Assembly: GCF_900116615.1 (NCBI RefSeq)
Contig: NZ_FPBF01000001.1
Location: 663,625-727,624 of the forward strand
Direction: 5' to 3'
From: Algoriphagus locisalis
Lineage (GTDB): Bacteria > Bacteroidota > Bacteroidia > Cytophagales > Cyclobacteriaceae
Length of the DNA stretch: 64,000 nt
Part shown: positions 8,262-17,440 of the stretch, in pieces
Numbering within the stretch: the stretch's first letter is position 1
Layout: each line of letters starts with the position of its first letter
The notes under the pieces: model-generated
The model's database searches: none
Seen by the model: only the letters and a program-made list of their open reading frames with translations
Told to the model about the DNA's origin: nothing
Translations under genes and position numbers: made by a program

Positions 8262-9818
8262 ATGAAGCATTTAAAAAATTATCAGATTTTAGGGCTGATT
8301 TTTATCGCCCTATTTGTAGTCTCTTGTAGTACAGAAGAGCAGCCAACGGTCTCCCAATCGGAGTTGTTAGAGTCAAAAACCGAAGTAATTCCTTCTTCAG
8401 AAATTGATCAGATTATCCTCAAATCCTTGAGAGAATCAGGTGATTTTATCTGGGGAAATCAGTCTGATGAATTAGTTTGGAGTGCATTGATTCAAAGTGA
8501 TTCGGTACTTACCATAGGTTATCAGGCCTCTGAAAAGGAGCTCTCGAATGCAAGAATAGGATTGGAATCCGTAGAAAGTCCCGAAATGCAGGAAGCAGCT
8601 GGGAAAATCATCGGGATGATCACTGAAGTTTCCAGCAAAACCACTTCGCCAAATTTGAGAGCGAAAATAGAGTCCGAAATCCATACTGATTTGCCGTATT
8701 TGGAAATAAGGGTTTCTAGCCTTGAAGCGCTTCGAAATTTGAGGAATATGTCAGAGGTTAGGTATTTCGAGCCACGTGGCTATGAGTTTGATTATAGCCT
8801 TCTGAATGATAACCAATATGCAAGAATCACTAGTGATTCGGGATGTGAAAATGAGCCTCAAACCATATCTGGGTCAGACTTTTCTATTGTAGCACCAGGG
8901 GCAAAAGCCTCTTGGAACTATGATCAGATGGGTATTTCTCAGGCTTGGACCCAAAGTACTGGTGCTGGCATTACAGTAGGTGTGATTGACACGGGTTTAT
9001 CACCTGATCAACCTTCACTGAATGGCTTATTCAACAGTGGTCAATCAAGTGGACGCACTGTTCAAAAATTTGGCACCTATAAAACCGGCTACCTGTGGTG
9101 GAAAAAATATGATGGACCAAACGATCTATGTGGCCACGGAACAGCCATGGCAGGTGTGGTTGCATCTCCACGAAATACAGTTGGAAATGCCGTAGGTGTA
9201 GCCTACAATTCAAATCTTATCAGCGTACGTGGAACCAGTGATGTAATCTTCAATTCAGGTAATGAGAAAGATGGCGTAACTGAGGCTTTGGTACTTCTAG
9301 GCAAAAGATCTGATGTGAAAATTATCAGTATGTCTATTGGGGATTTGTTTTCCAATTCTAAAGTCGCTGATGCGATTCGATATGCGAACAATCGTGGGAA
9401 ATTGATATTTGCGGCAGCTGGAACTTCTACTACGTTTACGAATTGGGTAGGAGTGATTTTTCCTGCTACCATGTCTGAAACTGTGGCTGTCACAGGAGTG
9501 AAGGAAGGCAGTGGATATCAGCGATGCGATACCTGTCACTCAGGTTCTCAGGTTGAGTTTACGGTGATCATGGAACGTGCCGGGTCAAACACTAAGCCTT
9601 TGACGACTGCACTCTATAGTAACGATCCTTCCACAGTTGGTGGTTCGTCAGTAGCCACCGCGACAGCGTCAGGTATTGCAGCATTAGTTTGGGCAAAAAA
9701 TCCAAGCTGGACTAAGGACCAGGTGCTTAACAAAATGAAATCTACTGCTGATTTGTATCCATCCAAAAGCTCAGAATATGGCTATGGTAATCTAAATGCT
9801 GCCTCGGCTGTAAACTAG
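8262..9818 (+). CDS. S8 (subtilisin-like) serine protease, lipoprotein
   Basis: 518 residues, exported and lipidated: the signal peptide ends in the lipobox VVSC with lipidated C22. Residues 145-170 (LEIRVSSLEALRNL, VRYFEPRG) resemble the end of an I9-type propeptide. The catalytic domain follows at about 225-515 with D243 (VIDTG), H292 (CGHGTAMAG) and S463 (GGSSVATATASG). The motif that normally supplies the oxyanion-hole Asn (AAGN) reads AAAGTST, so T388 stands in its place. A Cys pair CDTC (422-425) may bridge. It is probably surface-attached. A MITE-like repeat precedes it and a terminator follows it. Confidence 0.9.
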   Translation: MKHLKNYQILGLIFIALFVVSCSTEEQPTVSQSELLESKTEVIPSSEIDQIILKSLRESGDFIWGNQSDELVWSALIQSDSVLTIGYQASEKELSNARIGLESVESPEMQEAAGKIIGMITEVSSKTTSPNLRAKIESEIHTDLPYLEIRVSSLEALRNLRNMSEVRYFEPRGYEFDYSLLNDNQYARITSDSGCENEPQTISGSDFSIVAPGAKASWNYDQMGISQAWTQSTGAGITVGVIDTGLSPDQPSLNGLFNSGQSSGRTVQKFGTYKTGYLWWKKYDGPNDLCGHGTAMAGVVASPRNTVGNAVGVAYNSNLISVRGTSDVIFNSGNEKDGVTEALVLLGKRSDVKIISMSIGDLFSNSKVADAIRYANNRGKLIFAAAGTSTTFTNWVGVIFPATMSETVAVTGVKEGSGYQRCDTCHSGSQVEFTVIMERAGSNTKPLTTALYSNDPSTVGGSSVATATASGIAALVWAKNPSWTKDQVLNKMKSTADLYPSKSSEYGYGNLNAASAVN

Positions 9819-9839
9819 ATTTGCTAAAAAAGTTAAAAG

Positions 9840-9871
9840 GGTCTTGGATTAAGTTCCAAGGCCGTTTTTTT
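9840..9871 (+). terminator. Rho-independent terminator, probably bidirectional
   Basis: Stem GGTCTTGG (9840-9847) and CCAAGGCC (9856-9863), 8 bp with one G-T pair and an 8-nt loop, then seven Ts. The minus-strand side also runs into T-rich sequence, so it could serve the convergent DUF3784 gene. Confidence 0.8.
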
Positions 9872-9904
9872 ATAAAATCAATTCACACATCGATTTGGCT
9901 ATAA

Positions 9905-10210
9905 TTAACGCACTCGATTATTCACAAGTATATTTCCAAAAACGATCAGGACTATCATTCCAACTATTGTCGGTAATATGAATATTTTACTTAAAGATGG
10001 ATTATTAAACCAAACTGAAGCAAAATAACCTGCTATACTAATCACTCCCATAGCTCCAAAAACAATGGAAGCAAAGGTAGGTAGTCCATTTGCGACAGCA
10101 TTTTCTTTATCTCTGCTAGATAATCTATTGTAACCCGCCAATAAGCCGGGATAGAACTTGACCGCGATGGCAATTGCAATAAAAAACAAGCCTACATAAA
10201 TACCTTCCAT
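9905..10210 (-). CDS. DUF3784 family small membrane protein
   Basis: 101 residues with three membrane spans: residues 4-18, about 46-68, and about 74-95. The sequence KFYPGLLAGYNRLSSRDKENA between spans 1 and 2 is the hallmark of the DUF3784 family. That family is common in Bacteroidota and Firmicutes and its function is unknown. The size is normal. It starts at ATG 10210 and converges on the S8 protease terminator. No operon partner is evident. Confidence 0.75.
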   Translation of the reverse strand: MEGIYVGLFFIAIAIAVKFYPGLLAGYNRLSSRDKENAVANGLPTFASIVFGAMGVISIAGYFASVWFNNPSLSKIFILPTIVGMIVLIVFGNILVNNRVR

Positions 10211-10328
10211 GATGATTAGATTTAAAATTCAATGAAGGAATATACTTTATTTTTATGTGTTTTACAAAGAGTTTAGTTTGATTTTAACTTAATTTTAAAA
10301 AGTTGATGGTCACATTTTTGAAAACAGA

Positions 10329-11210
10329 TTATAATTGTACTAGACCTAACTTTATCAAAAACTGAGTTGTTTCACTACTCATTTTAGAAAAGGCGAACCA
10401 CTTGTTCCCTAAATCCTTTATTGAAGCTCCGAAGTGGTACATTTCTTTACCGTCTAGAATAAGGAACCTGTCGTGGGATTTTTTGAGTTCATGGAGATTG
10501 AGGGGCTCAAATTGGGAATTGTACTTTTTCAAATCCAGTTCTAGCTGTGGGCTTATCGTATGCGTATAGCAATCCACCTTAACGCGTGGATTTCTTTTAG
10601 AAAGAAGTACAAGTACAGACTCGTCTATGTAATTGTCTATCAGTAAAATATGTGACTGAGCCTTTTTGATCAACGTGGAGACAAAGGCATAAGCTTCAAA
10701 GATTTGACCATCATAAAATATACCGTGAGAAGGCATTGGAGGTTCATTCTCCAGAGCTTTAAAAATCTTCTCAAATTTTTGATCAGCTTCGATTTGTATT
10801 AGTTCTAGTAAATCCATTCTCTGCACAATCCTAATGTTATTTGTAATGACCTTTCGCATTTCTGCAAAAGCGTTCATTAGTTGAATACTGACTTGAACGG
10901 CTGTATGGCTTTTGAGTACAGCCGAAATCATTGCAACACCTTGTTCTGTGAAAGCAAATGGTAGCGAGGTTGAATGCTTAAGATTATTCAACCGGTCACA
11001 ATTTGTGACTAGTTCTGATTTCTCATTGTTATTAAGCTGAAATCGAAACTCTTTGGGGAAACGCTCTATATTTCTTTTTACAGCCTGGTTCAGTGCTTTT
11101 GTTTCTACATGATACGCTTCAGCTAGATCACGATCAATCATCACTGACACGCCTCGGATTGTGAATACCCAATTTTCAAAATTTGTGTTGATCAGATCGT
11201 TGCTTGTCAT
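10329..11210 (-). CDS. ORF6N domain protein with a C-terminal PLD-like domain
   Basis: 293 residues from the ATG at 11210; a GTG five codons upstream is also possible. Residues 13-100 form the ORF6N DNA-binding domain: FTIRGVSVMIDRDLAEAYHV, LNQAVKRNIERFPKEFRFQL and FAFTEQGVAMISAVL. Helices follow. The C-terminal half (about 155-290) has a PLD-like core: SHILLIDNYIDESVL, then KKSHDRFLILDGKEMYHFG with H246, D252 and H259, then GASIKDLGNKWFAFSKM. Family knowledge: ORF6N comes from phage antirepressors, but this ORF6N-plus-PLD-like layout is frequent in free-standing chromosomal genes. No phage genes surround it. Confidence 0.8.
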   Translation of the reverse strand: MTSNDLINTNFENWVFTIRGVSVMIDRDLAEAYHVETKALNQAVKRNIERFPKEFRFQLNNNEKSELVTNCDRLNNLKHSTSLPFAFTEQGVAMISAVLKSHTAVQVSIQLMNAFAEMRKVITNNIRIVQRMDLLELIQIEADQKFEKIFKALENEPPMPSHGIFYDGQIFEAYAFVSTLIKKAQSHILLIDNYIDESVLVLLSKRNPRVKVDCYTHTISPQLELDLKKYNSQFEPLNLHELKKSHDRFLILDGKEMYHFGASIKDLGNKWFAFSKMSSETTQFLIKLGLVQL

Positions 11211-11302
11211 AAAAATTTTGCTCACTAAATTAAAAAGCTAGATAGGAAAAAACCTTAGTCTAAAATAAGCATATAACAAGATAAAACCAACCTTCTACAG
11301 CG

Positions 11303-11336
11303 AAAAAAGGACTCAGAAATCAATCTAAGCCCTTTT
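11303..11336 (-). terminator. Terminator of the M28 peptidase operon
   Basis: AAAAGGACTCAG (11305-11316) and CTAAGCCCTTTT (11325-11336) pair over 12 positions with two G-T pairs and an 8-nt loop. On the minus strand the second arm is followed by further Ts. It lies 30 bp past the stop at 11366. Confidence 0.75.
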
Positions 11337-11365
11337 CTTAAGTCTAATCTCTAATGACTAAAATC

Positions 11366-13471
11366 TCATTTCAAACTTTTACTCATATCCTCAACTTTCT
11401 TACTTAAGTCTAGAATTGCTTTAGAATAACGGGTATCCCATTCTTCCAGGCGTTCCGTTGAATTGGTTTCCACCTCGTATTTGATGCCGGGCAAAATCCA
11501 GGAAGCGTATCCTGAGAATGGATCTGTACTAACATATAGCGATCTGTACCAACTGCCGAAGTACATCCCTTTAGGATCGATCCAGCTCTTTTCAAGGCTG
11601 ATTAGTTCCTTATTGAGTTTGCCGATTTGCTTATCCGAAAGAGTCCCGGAAGACAATGCTTGATTGATCGCTTTTTCATAAGCCTCTGAACTGGATTTTA
11701 GCTTTTTAATAGCTAAATCCACTTTGTCAAATGATTCAAATGAAGAATCCATTTCTTTAACAGACTTTTCCGCGTTGTCAAAATGCACTCTCAGATCTTG
11801 TGCATATCTAGGAACATCATAAGGAATGATAGTAGCATTTGCCATGCGTAAAGTAAGAATGCCAATCACAGAAGCCAGAGTGCCACCCATTTTAAAAGTA
11901 GGATCTACAAATTTGCTGTAATAATGAAAGTTGTCGTAGTTGGAATGATATGCTGAAGTACCACCAGTACCGCCGCTTAGACTAGGTACTCCGGCATACA
12001 TATAGAAAGCGATATGATCTGAACCTCCACCAAGATTTCCGATTCTAGGCTCCTCATTTTTTCCGGCCCAAACTTCATACACAGTCTTTGCAGAATCTGG
12101 ATAATCCACTTCCTTGGCTGCTTCTATAATGAGATTTTTCAGAGTTGGTGCAGCTGAAACTCCAAAGTTTCTTCCTGATACTGCTGCGTCAAAGTTCATA
12201 TATACCACTGCTTTGGCTCCCAATTCGTCCTTAAATTGCTCCACCCATTCGGTAGAACCGATCACTCCTTGCTCTTCTGCATCCCAGTGCCCGATTAGTA
12301 TGGATCGTTTTAGACGTTCGCCATTTTTGATCAATTCTCCCAAAGCTTCGGCCAAAGTCAGCATCATTGCAGTTCCTGAGTTAGGGTCTGTAGCTCCAAA
12401 ACTCCAGGCATCGTAATGGCTACCTAGGATGATCCATTCGTCAGGATATTCACTTCCTTCGAATTTGCCAACTATGTTATTTGCCCGGATATAATCTACT
12501 GGCTGCTCTACTTTCACCCGTACTTTCAAGTCTGATCCGCCAGTTAGTCTGTAGTCAAAAGGCAAGCCGCCCTGCCATCCTTCAGGAACAGAGGAGCCTT
12601 TCATTCTGCTCAAAATCTCTTTAGCCGCTCCATATCCAATCGGGGAAACAGGAATGGTGTGGAATGCCACATCTTTAGGGTCCAACCTTTTCACTTTTTT
12701 ATCTCCATCCAAAGGAAGTGCTGGTTCAAAAGGAGTCAGAGGATCGCCAGTGTAATCCAAAGTCAGTAATGAACCCCGCTGAATGGTGGTTTCATTATAG
12801 AACGGACCATCTGGATACACATCTCCTCTTCCAAATCCGGAATCCTTTGGGTCAGTGTAAATAATAAGAGCCGCTGCACCATATTGCTCTGCAAACTTTG
12901 CCTTAAAGCCCCGGAAATTCCCTCCATATCGTGCGATTACCACTTTTCCTTTTAGGTCAACTCCCATTTCGGCAAGTTTCTCGAAGTCAGCTTTTACGCC
13001 ATAATTGGCATAAACGACTTCGGCGGTCACATCTCCAGATCCTGAATAGGCATTAAATCCCTTGTAAAGTCTTGAGTCTGTAGAAAATGGATCTCCTTCT
13101 ATTGGACCTTCCTGCTGAGATAGTGTCATTTTTTCTGGTGAAATTATCTCCAACAGTGACTCTCCAGGATGATTTGGCAAATAGACGTCGTAAGGGTAGG
13201 AGGTTACATCCATTCCGGCATCACTCATCACTTTAGTCATGTATGCTGCTACAGCTTCATTTTCCGGTGTTCCTGCGATGTGAGGGGCTTTAGTCAGTTC
13301 TTTCAAATGAACTTTGAAGCTTTCATAATTCACAGCTTTCAAATATTCCTGCTCCAGGTTAGCTTCTTTGGGTTTATCCTGTGGAAAAAACCCAGTGACT
13401 TGTTGTGCATTTGCAGCAAAACCTAGACAAAGTGTTGCGGCAATTGCGAAAAATGATTTGGTTATAGACAT
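11366..13471 (-). CDS. M28 family metallopeptidase, glutamate carboxypeptidase II (PSMA)-like
   Basis: 701 residues, exported (signal peptide ends ANAQ near residue 23). It has three parts. A PA domain is inserted at about 115-300. The M28 zinc-peptidase domain carries H352 (GSHYD), D362 (ATDPNSG), E399/E400 (WDAEEQG), D428 (NFDAAVSG) and H509 (SAYHSNYD). A TFR dimerisation-like helical domain covers about 565-695. All five metal or catalytic positions known from human GCPII are kept. It probably trims C-terminal acidic residues from peptides in the periplasm. The gene starts two bases after the NlpC/P60 lipoprotein gene ends, so the two are almost certainly cotranscribed. Confidence 0.92.
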   Translation of the reverse strand: MSITKSFFAIAATLCLGFAANAQQVTGFFPQDKPKEANLEQEYLKAVNYESFKVHLKELTKAPHIAGTPENEAVAAYMTKVMSDAGMDVTSYPYDVYLPNHPGESLLEIISPEKMTLSQQEGPIEGDPFSTDSRLYKGFNAYSGSGDVTAEVVYANYGVKADFEKLAEMGVDLKGKVVIARYGGNFRGFKAKFAEQYGAAALIIYTDPKDSGFGRGDVYPDGPFYNETTIQRGSLLTLDYTGDPLTPFEPALPLDGDKKVKRLDPKDVAFHTIPVSPIGYGAAKEILSRMKGSSVPEGWQGGLPFDYRLTGGSDLKVRVKVEQPVDYIRANNIVGKFEGSEYPDEWIILGSHYDAWSFGATDPNSGTAMMLTLAEALGELIKNGERLKRSILIGHWDAEEQGVIGSTEWVEQFKDELGAKAVVYMNFDAAVSGRNFGVSAAPTLKNLIIEAAKEVDYPDSAKTVYEVWAGKNEEPRIGNLGGGSDHIAFYMYAGVPSLSGGTGGTSAYHSNYDNFHYYSKFVDPTFKMGGTLASVIGILTLRMANATIIPYDVPRYAQDLRVHFDNAEKSVKEMDSSFESFDKVDLAIKKLKSSSEAYEKAINQALSSGTLSDKQIGKLNKELISLEKSWIDPKGMYFGSWYRSLYVSTDPFSGYASWILPGIKYEVETNSTERLEEWDTRYSKAILDLSKKVEDMSKSLK

Positions 13472-13473
13472 AA

Positions 13474-14643
13474 TTACTTGGTGGTTAAAAGCTCAGTAAC
13501 GGATAAGACGTTTTCGGAAGGTACATTAACAATTCTCTTTGTTCTCAAATATCTTCCCAATTCGTATTCGTCATAATTAGGGTTTTCCGGGTCAAAACTT
13601 GAGATTCTCACCAATCCACGGGAGTGGATAAATTCACCATTTCCTATCCACATACCCACGTGTACTACCCGTTCTTTTTTCTCGGGAGTGCCTTTTACTC
13701 CAAAAAAGAGTAAATCCCCAACTTGAAGTTTTTCCCAGTTTTTATCCGTATCGACTAGCTCACCTTCGTTGATTTGCTGAGAAGCATCGCGGGGAATAAT
13801 TTGACCATTGAGGTAATAAATCGTTTTAGTAAATCCACTACAATCTACCCCTTTGATGGATGTGCCACCCCAGAGGTAGGGAGTTCCCATCATTTGTTTT
13901 GCAGTTGAAATTAATGCTTCAGGGGAAGTATTTCTGGATGCAATCCAGCTTTCCCAATCCTGAGCTTCTGAAGAAGAAATCCAACCTTGACGTCCATCTG
14001 GTAGATTGACTTTCAATTGATCTTTGGTTTCTTCTGCAATGGTCAAAATATCGCCGGCAACTAAATCAGAGACCATTTCAGTCTGATCTTCACTTTTCCA
14101 AACGTAGCCTACCAAGGACGTGAAAACTACTTTTGGCTCACGGTACCAGTGTTCTAATTCAGCTTCAGTCATCAAATGAATGCCCGCTCTGTCCACCCAG
14201 GAAAGGTAACCGTCTGGAGTTTGAACTAGAAACCAACCATCGTCTTGTTTTAGAACATTAAGAGGTGTCCCCATAAGCGCTTGCGTTGCAAGTTCTGCCG
14301 AATGCTTTGGGTTGCTTCGGATATTGGCAACTGAGATCGTTACCAAAGCTTTGGTTTTTTCTCCTAAATCCGCATCCGGCAAGCGTAAAACGGCATCTGT
14401 AAACTTGATTTGCTGGGACTGGAATTCTTCAATCAAGGACTCCAGCGCCTCTGGCTGATCAGTTTCTCCTTTCAGGGAATCATTTTCAAAAGTTAAGTCC
14501 CAAAGAGCAACGCGTTTATCGGGTGCGACTTCAGCTCTTTTTGCTTCAATTAGCTTACTTACTTCTTCATTATTTTCCTTGCCTTGGCAGGAAAATAAAA
14601 CTGTAATCAGGGATAGTACAACTGGGATATATATTCTTTGCAT
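13474..14643 (-). CDS. NlpC/P60 endopeptidase lipoprotein with SH3b-like domains
   Basis: 389 residues from ATG 14643, which places the lipobox LFSC correctly (lipidated C19). Two bacterial SH3-like segments come first (about 100-155, VANIRSNPK, DDGWFLVQTPDGYLSWV; and about 172-225, GDILTIAEE, DGRQGWISS). The NlpC/P60 cysteine peptidase domain is at about 240-385. It has C268 (GVDCSGFTK), H328 (VVHVGMWIGNG) and H340 (FIHSRG) as the usual triad. It is expected to cut gamma-D-Glu-diaminopimelate bonds of murein stem peptides. It is the first gene of an operon with the M28 peptidase, which suggests joint peptide salvage or wall turnover (inference). Confidence 0.9.
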   Translation of the reverse strand: MQRIYIPVVLSLITVLFSCQGKENNEEVSKLIEAKRAEVAPDKRVALWDLTFENDSLKGETDQPEALESLIEEFQSQQIKFTDAVLRLPDADLGEKTKALVTISVANIRSNPKHSAELATQALMGTPLNVLKQDDGWFLVQTPDGYLSWVDRAGIHLMTEAELEHWYREPKVVFTSLVGYVWKSEDQTEMVSDLVAGDILTIAEETKDQLKVNLPDGRQGWISSSEAQDWESWIASRNTSPEALISTAKQMMGTPYLWGGTSIKGVDCSGFTKTIYYLNGQIIPRDASQQINEGELVDTDKNWEKLQVGDLLFFGVKGTPEKKERVVHVGMWIGNGEFIHSRGLVRISSFDPENPNYDEYELGRYLRTKRIVNVPSENVLSVTELLTTK

Positions 14644-14656
14644 AACAGAGGCAAAA

Positions 14657-14707
14657 TAAAAGAAAACCACAAGGAAAGCCCAATCTCCAGACTCTTCTTG
14701 TGGTTTT
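14657..14707 (-). terminator. Terminator of the amidohydrolase operon
   Basis: AAAACCACAAG (14663-14673) and CTTGTGGTTTT (14697-14707) form a perfect 11-bp stem with a 23-nt loop. On the minus strand the T-rich stretch CTTTTATTTT follows. It sits between the stop of the amidohydrolase cluster (14728) and the NlpC/P60 start (14643), so it overlaps the promoter region of the latter. Confidence 0.8.
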
Positions 14708-14727
14708 AATTGATTTGTTTTTAAAAA

Positions 14728-16029
14728 TTAATTGACCTTCAATCCAGGAGAACGCTCTAGGAACTCTTGGTATAAGCGGATTTGACGATTAGAAAGTGGC
14801 ATTCTGTAGCCCTCAATAAATACATGCATAATGTTGGTTTTGGTCTCGAATGGATCACCATCTGCAACAATTAGGTTAGCAATCTTACCAGCTTCCACAG
14901 ATCCATATTGATCACCTAAGCCAAAGATCTCAGCAGGATTGATGGTAACGGCTTTCCAAGCTTCTTCTTTGCCCATTCCATATGCCGCCGCAAAAGCTGC
15001 AAAGAAAGGCAGGTTTCTTACGTTTTCCTGACCATCTGTTCTGATCGCCACTTTTACACCAGCTTTTGCCATTTTACCAGCATTTGCATAAGGTGTATCA
15101 TATCTGTCAGATTCACGTGTAGGCAAAGCTTGAATAGGGCCAGTTACAACTGGAATGCCTGCTTTTGCGATTTCATCAGCTACTCTCCAGCCTTCGGAAA
15201 CACCGGTAAAGATTACTTTAGCTCCTTTTCCTTCCACCCATTTGATAGCTGCCTGAATATCAGCAGCAGTATTTACTTCTATCAAAAGAGGAAGCTCGCC
15301 AGTAGTTGCTTTAGCCAGCTGAGCCATTTCAGGGTAATAATCCAGCTCTGCACCATCTTCAGTGAGTGCTCCGTAGCTTTTTGCTTTATCCCAAAGTTCA
15401 TTGGCTTCCTTCAAGGCTTTTTCATTCGCCTTTTTGATATCCTCATCAGATCTACGATCGTATCTTCCTCTTCGTCCTGAGCTAGGAAAGTTCATCACGA
15501 TTCCTTTAAAACCTGCATACATCTGATCTGGCGTGTAGCCGTTAAGATTGATCAAAGCAGCTGTTCCTGGAAATAGTCCTCCGGAAGGATAGGTAAGTAC
15601 GGTGGTAACACCTGAAACTCTTGTCACTGGAATAGCAACTGAGTTAGGATTCACAGCAGTCAATGCCTGCATATTCGGAGAGAAGTTTCCTATTTCTGCA
15701 TAATCCACAGTTTCCTGTACAGAGCTTACTTCAACCAAACCAAGTTTGGTGCCTCCATCAATCATTCCAGGGTAAATAAATTTCCCACTGCAGTCTATAA
15801 CTTCAGCGCCATCGGCGGAAATATTAGTACCGACTTCTTTGATTTTTCCATCTTCAACCAACACTGAGGTATTATTTAAAACTCCTTTAGTGATGGTAAC
15901 CACCGTCGCATTTTGAAGTAAGAACTTACCTGGTCTTGGTTTAATAACTTCCCCGTCGATCTGAGCCATTGCCATCATGGGCAACAAGGCAAAGAGGAAG
16001 GCGATAAAGATTTTATTTAGTCTTTTCAT
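14728..16029 (-). CDS. Amidohydrolase-like exported protein lacking the HxH metal motif
   Basis: 433 residues with a signal peptide ending at AMAQ (about residue 23) and the two-part layout of amidohydrolases: a small beta domain (FLLQNATVVTITKG, VLVEDGKIKEVG), then a TIM barrel. The canonical PGxxDxHxH reads PGMIDGGTKLG, so both histidines are replaced (G93, K95). The barrel motifs aligned with the HCH and H ligands of the middle paralogue read LIEVNT and FTGVSEG. It is therefore unlikely to be a standard metal-dependent hydrolase. It ends the three-gene cluster and is followed by a strong terminator. It may bind substrate or partner the active paralogue (inference). Confidence 0.85.
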   Translation of the reverse strand: MKRLNKIFIAFLFALLPMMAMAQIDGEVIKPRPGKFLLQNATVVTITKGVLNNTSVLVEDGKIKEVGTNISADGAEVIDCSGKFIYPGMIDGGTKLGLVEVSSVQETVDYAEIGNFSPNMQALTAVNPNSVAIPVTRVSGVTTVLTYPSGGLFPGTAALINLNGYTPDQMYAGFKGIVMNFPSSGRRGRYDRRSDEDIKKANEKALKEANELWDKAKSYGALTEDGAELDYYPEMAQLAKATTGELPLLIEVNTAADIQAAIKWVEGKGAKVIFTGVSEGWRVADEIAKAGIPVVTGPIQALPTRESDRYDTPYANAGKMAKAGVKVAIRTDGQENVRNLPFFAAFAAAYGMGKEEAWKAVTINPAEIFGLGDQYGSVEAGKIANLIVADGDPFETKTNIMHVFIEGYRMPLSNRQIRLYQEFLERSPGLKVN

Positions 16030-16050
16030 GTCTTCTTTAATTGCGGGTGA

Positions 16051-17436
16051 TTATTGATTTAAAAGGAAAAGTGATTCTGTAGTCTCAAATAAATGCTCTG
16101 TATCCTGCATACATCTGCTGTCGTGACCTCCATAGACCATGACAGGCTCCACCATTTCGGTTGGGCTAACTTTCATACGTTGATCATCAGCATCTTCTTT
16201 GATGTCGAAATATTTCACCCCATCTACAAAAGTCATTTGAGGTACAGCGTAAGAAGAAAGGGGATGTCCTTCAAATATCACCAAATCACCTTGTTTACCT
16301 TCTTCTATAGATCCTACTTTATCAGCAATTCCCAATTGCTTTGCTGGGTTGATGGTGATCATCGAAAGTGCTTGCTCGTCAGTCATTCCGCCATAACGCT
16401 GGGTTTTCGCAGCTTCGTGGTAAAGGTGACGGATCAGTTCCGCATCATCAGAGTTGATTGAAGTAATAGCACCGTTTTCAGTTAGAATCGCTGCATTGTA
16501 TGCAGTAGAGTAATACACTTCGAATTTGTAAGCCCACCAATCAGCAAAGACTGATGCACCCATGGTATATTCCGCAATTTCCGGAGCCACTTTGAAGCCT
16601 TCATTCGTATGTTGGAAAACCAATTTAGTGATGCCAAAGTCTCTAGCTACGTTAATGAGCATGTAGATCTCATCAGCACGGTAAGAGTGACAATGAATGA
16701 TGATCTTACCATCTAGAATATCCGAAAGGATTTGAAGTCTCTCGTTATGGACTGGAGCCATTGCGGTGCTTCCCTTTTGAGAAGATGCTGCATTATATTC
16801 AGTCCAAGCTTTCTTGTACTGTATTGCTTCATTGAATCCATTACGAAGAATCGCTTCTACACCCATTCTGGTGCGTGGCTGGATACCATTACCTCTGCCA
16901 TGTACTCTAGTAGGGTTTTCACCCAAAGCGAACTTGATGGTGCGAGGAGCTTCCTGCATGATAATGTCTGCAGGATCTGTAGATCCCCATCTATGTTTTA
17001 AAGTAGCATTCTGGCCACCAATCACATTTGCTGAACCATGCATAGCGTGTGAGATAGTAACTCCACCTGCTAATGCACGATAAATGCCTACTTCATAGGG
17101 ATTGACCACGTCTTTCATTCTTACCTCAGCTACAATCGGCGAAGTGGCTTCATTTACCACATCCAAACCTAGGTGAGAATGCGCATCTATAATACCTGGC
17201 ATAAGGTATTTTCCTGTAGCATCAATAGTCGTCACTCCATTCGGAGCATTGAGATTATGACCTACTTTCTTTATAATGCCATCTTGAACGAGAACATCTG
17301 AATTTTCCAGAGTTCCCTCAGTAACCGTAAGCACGGTTGCGTTTTTTATCAATACACTGCCTTTTTTCACTTGAGCTGAAGCAAACTGAATACTCAGACC
17401 CAACAGAGCGGCAAGAAAATAATTTACTTTTTTCAT
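16051..17436 (-). CDS. Amidohydrolase family protein with intact metal site, exported
   Basis: 461 residues with an N-terminal signal peptide ending ASAQ (about residue 22). The imidazolonepropionase-like fold keeps all expected ligands: H86 and H88 (IIDAHSHLG), H248/H250 (IIIHCHSYRADE), H276 (VFQHTNEG) and D330 (INSDDAE). It is the only one of the three tandem paralogues with a complete site. The substrate cannot be told from sequence; related periplasmic enzymes act on cyclic amides or peptide-like compounds. Spacing of 21 and 4 bp to its neighbours indicates a single operon of 17441-19138, this gene and 14728-16029. Confidence 0.88.
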   Translation of the reverse strand: MKKVNYFLAALLGLSIQFASAQVKKGSVLIKNATVLTVTEGTLENSDVLVQDGIIKKVGHNLNAPNGVTTIDATGKYLMPGIIDAHSHLGLDVVNEATSPIVAEVRMKDVVNPYEVGIYRALAGGVTISHAMHGSANVIGGQNATLKHRWGSTDPADIIMQEAPRTIKFALGENPTRVHGRGNGIQPRTRMGVEAILRNGFNEAIQYKKAWTEYNAASSQKGSTAMAPVHNERLQILSDILDGKIIIHCHSYRADEIYMLINVARDFGITKLVFQHTNEGFKVAPEIAEYTMGASVFADWWAYKFEVYYSTAYNAAILTENGAITSINSDDAELIRHLYHEAAKTQRYGGMTDEQALSMITINPAKQLGIADKVGSIEEGKQGDLVIFEGHPLSSYAVPQMTFVDGVKYFDIKEDADDQRMKVSPTEMVEPVMVYGGHDSRCMQDTEHLFETTESLFLLNQ

Positions 17437-17440
17437 GTCT

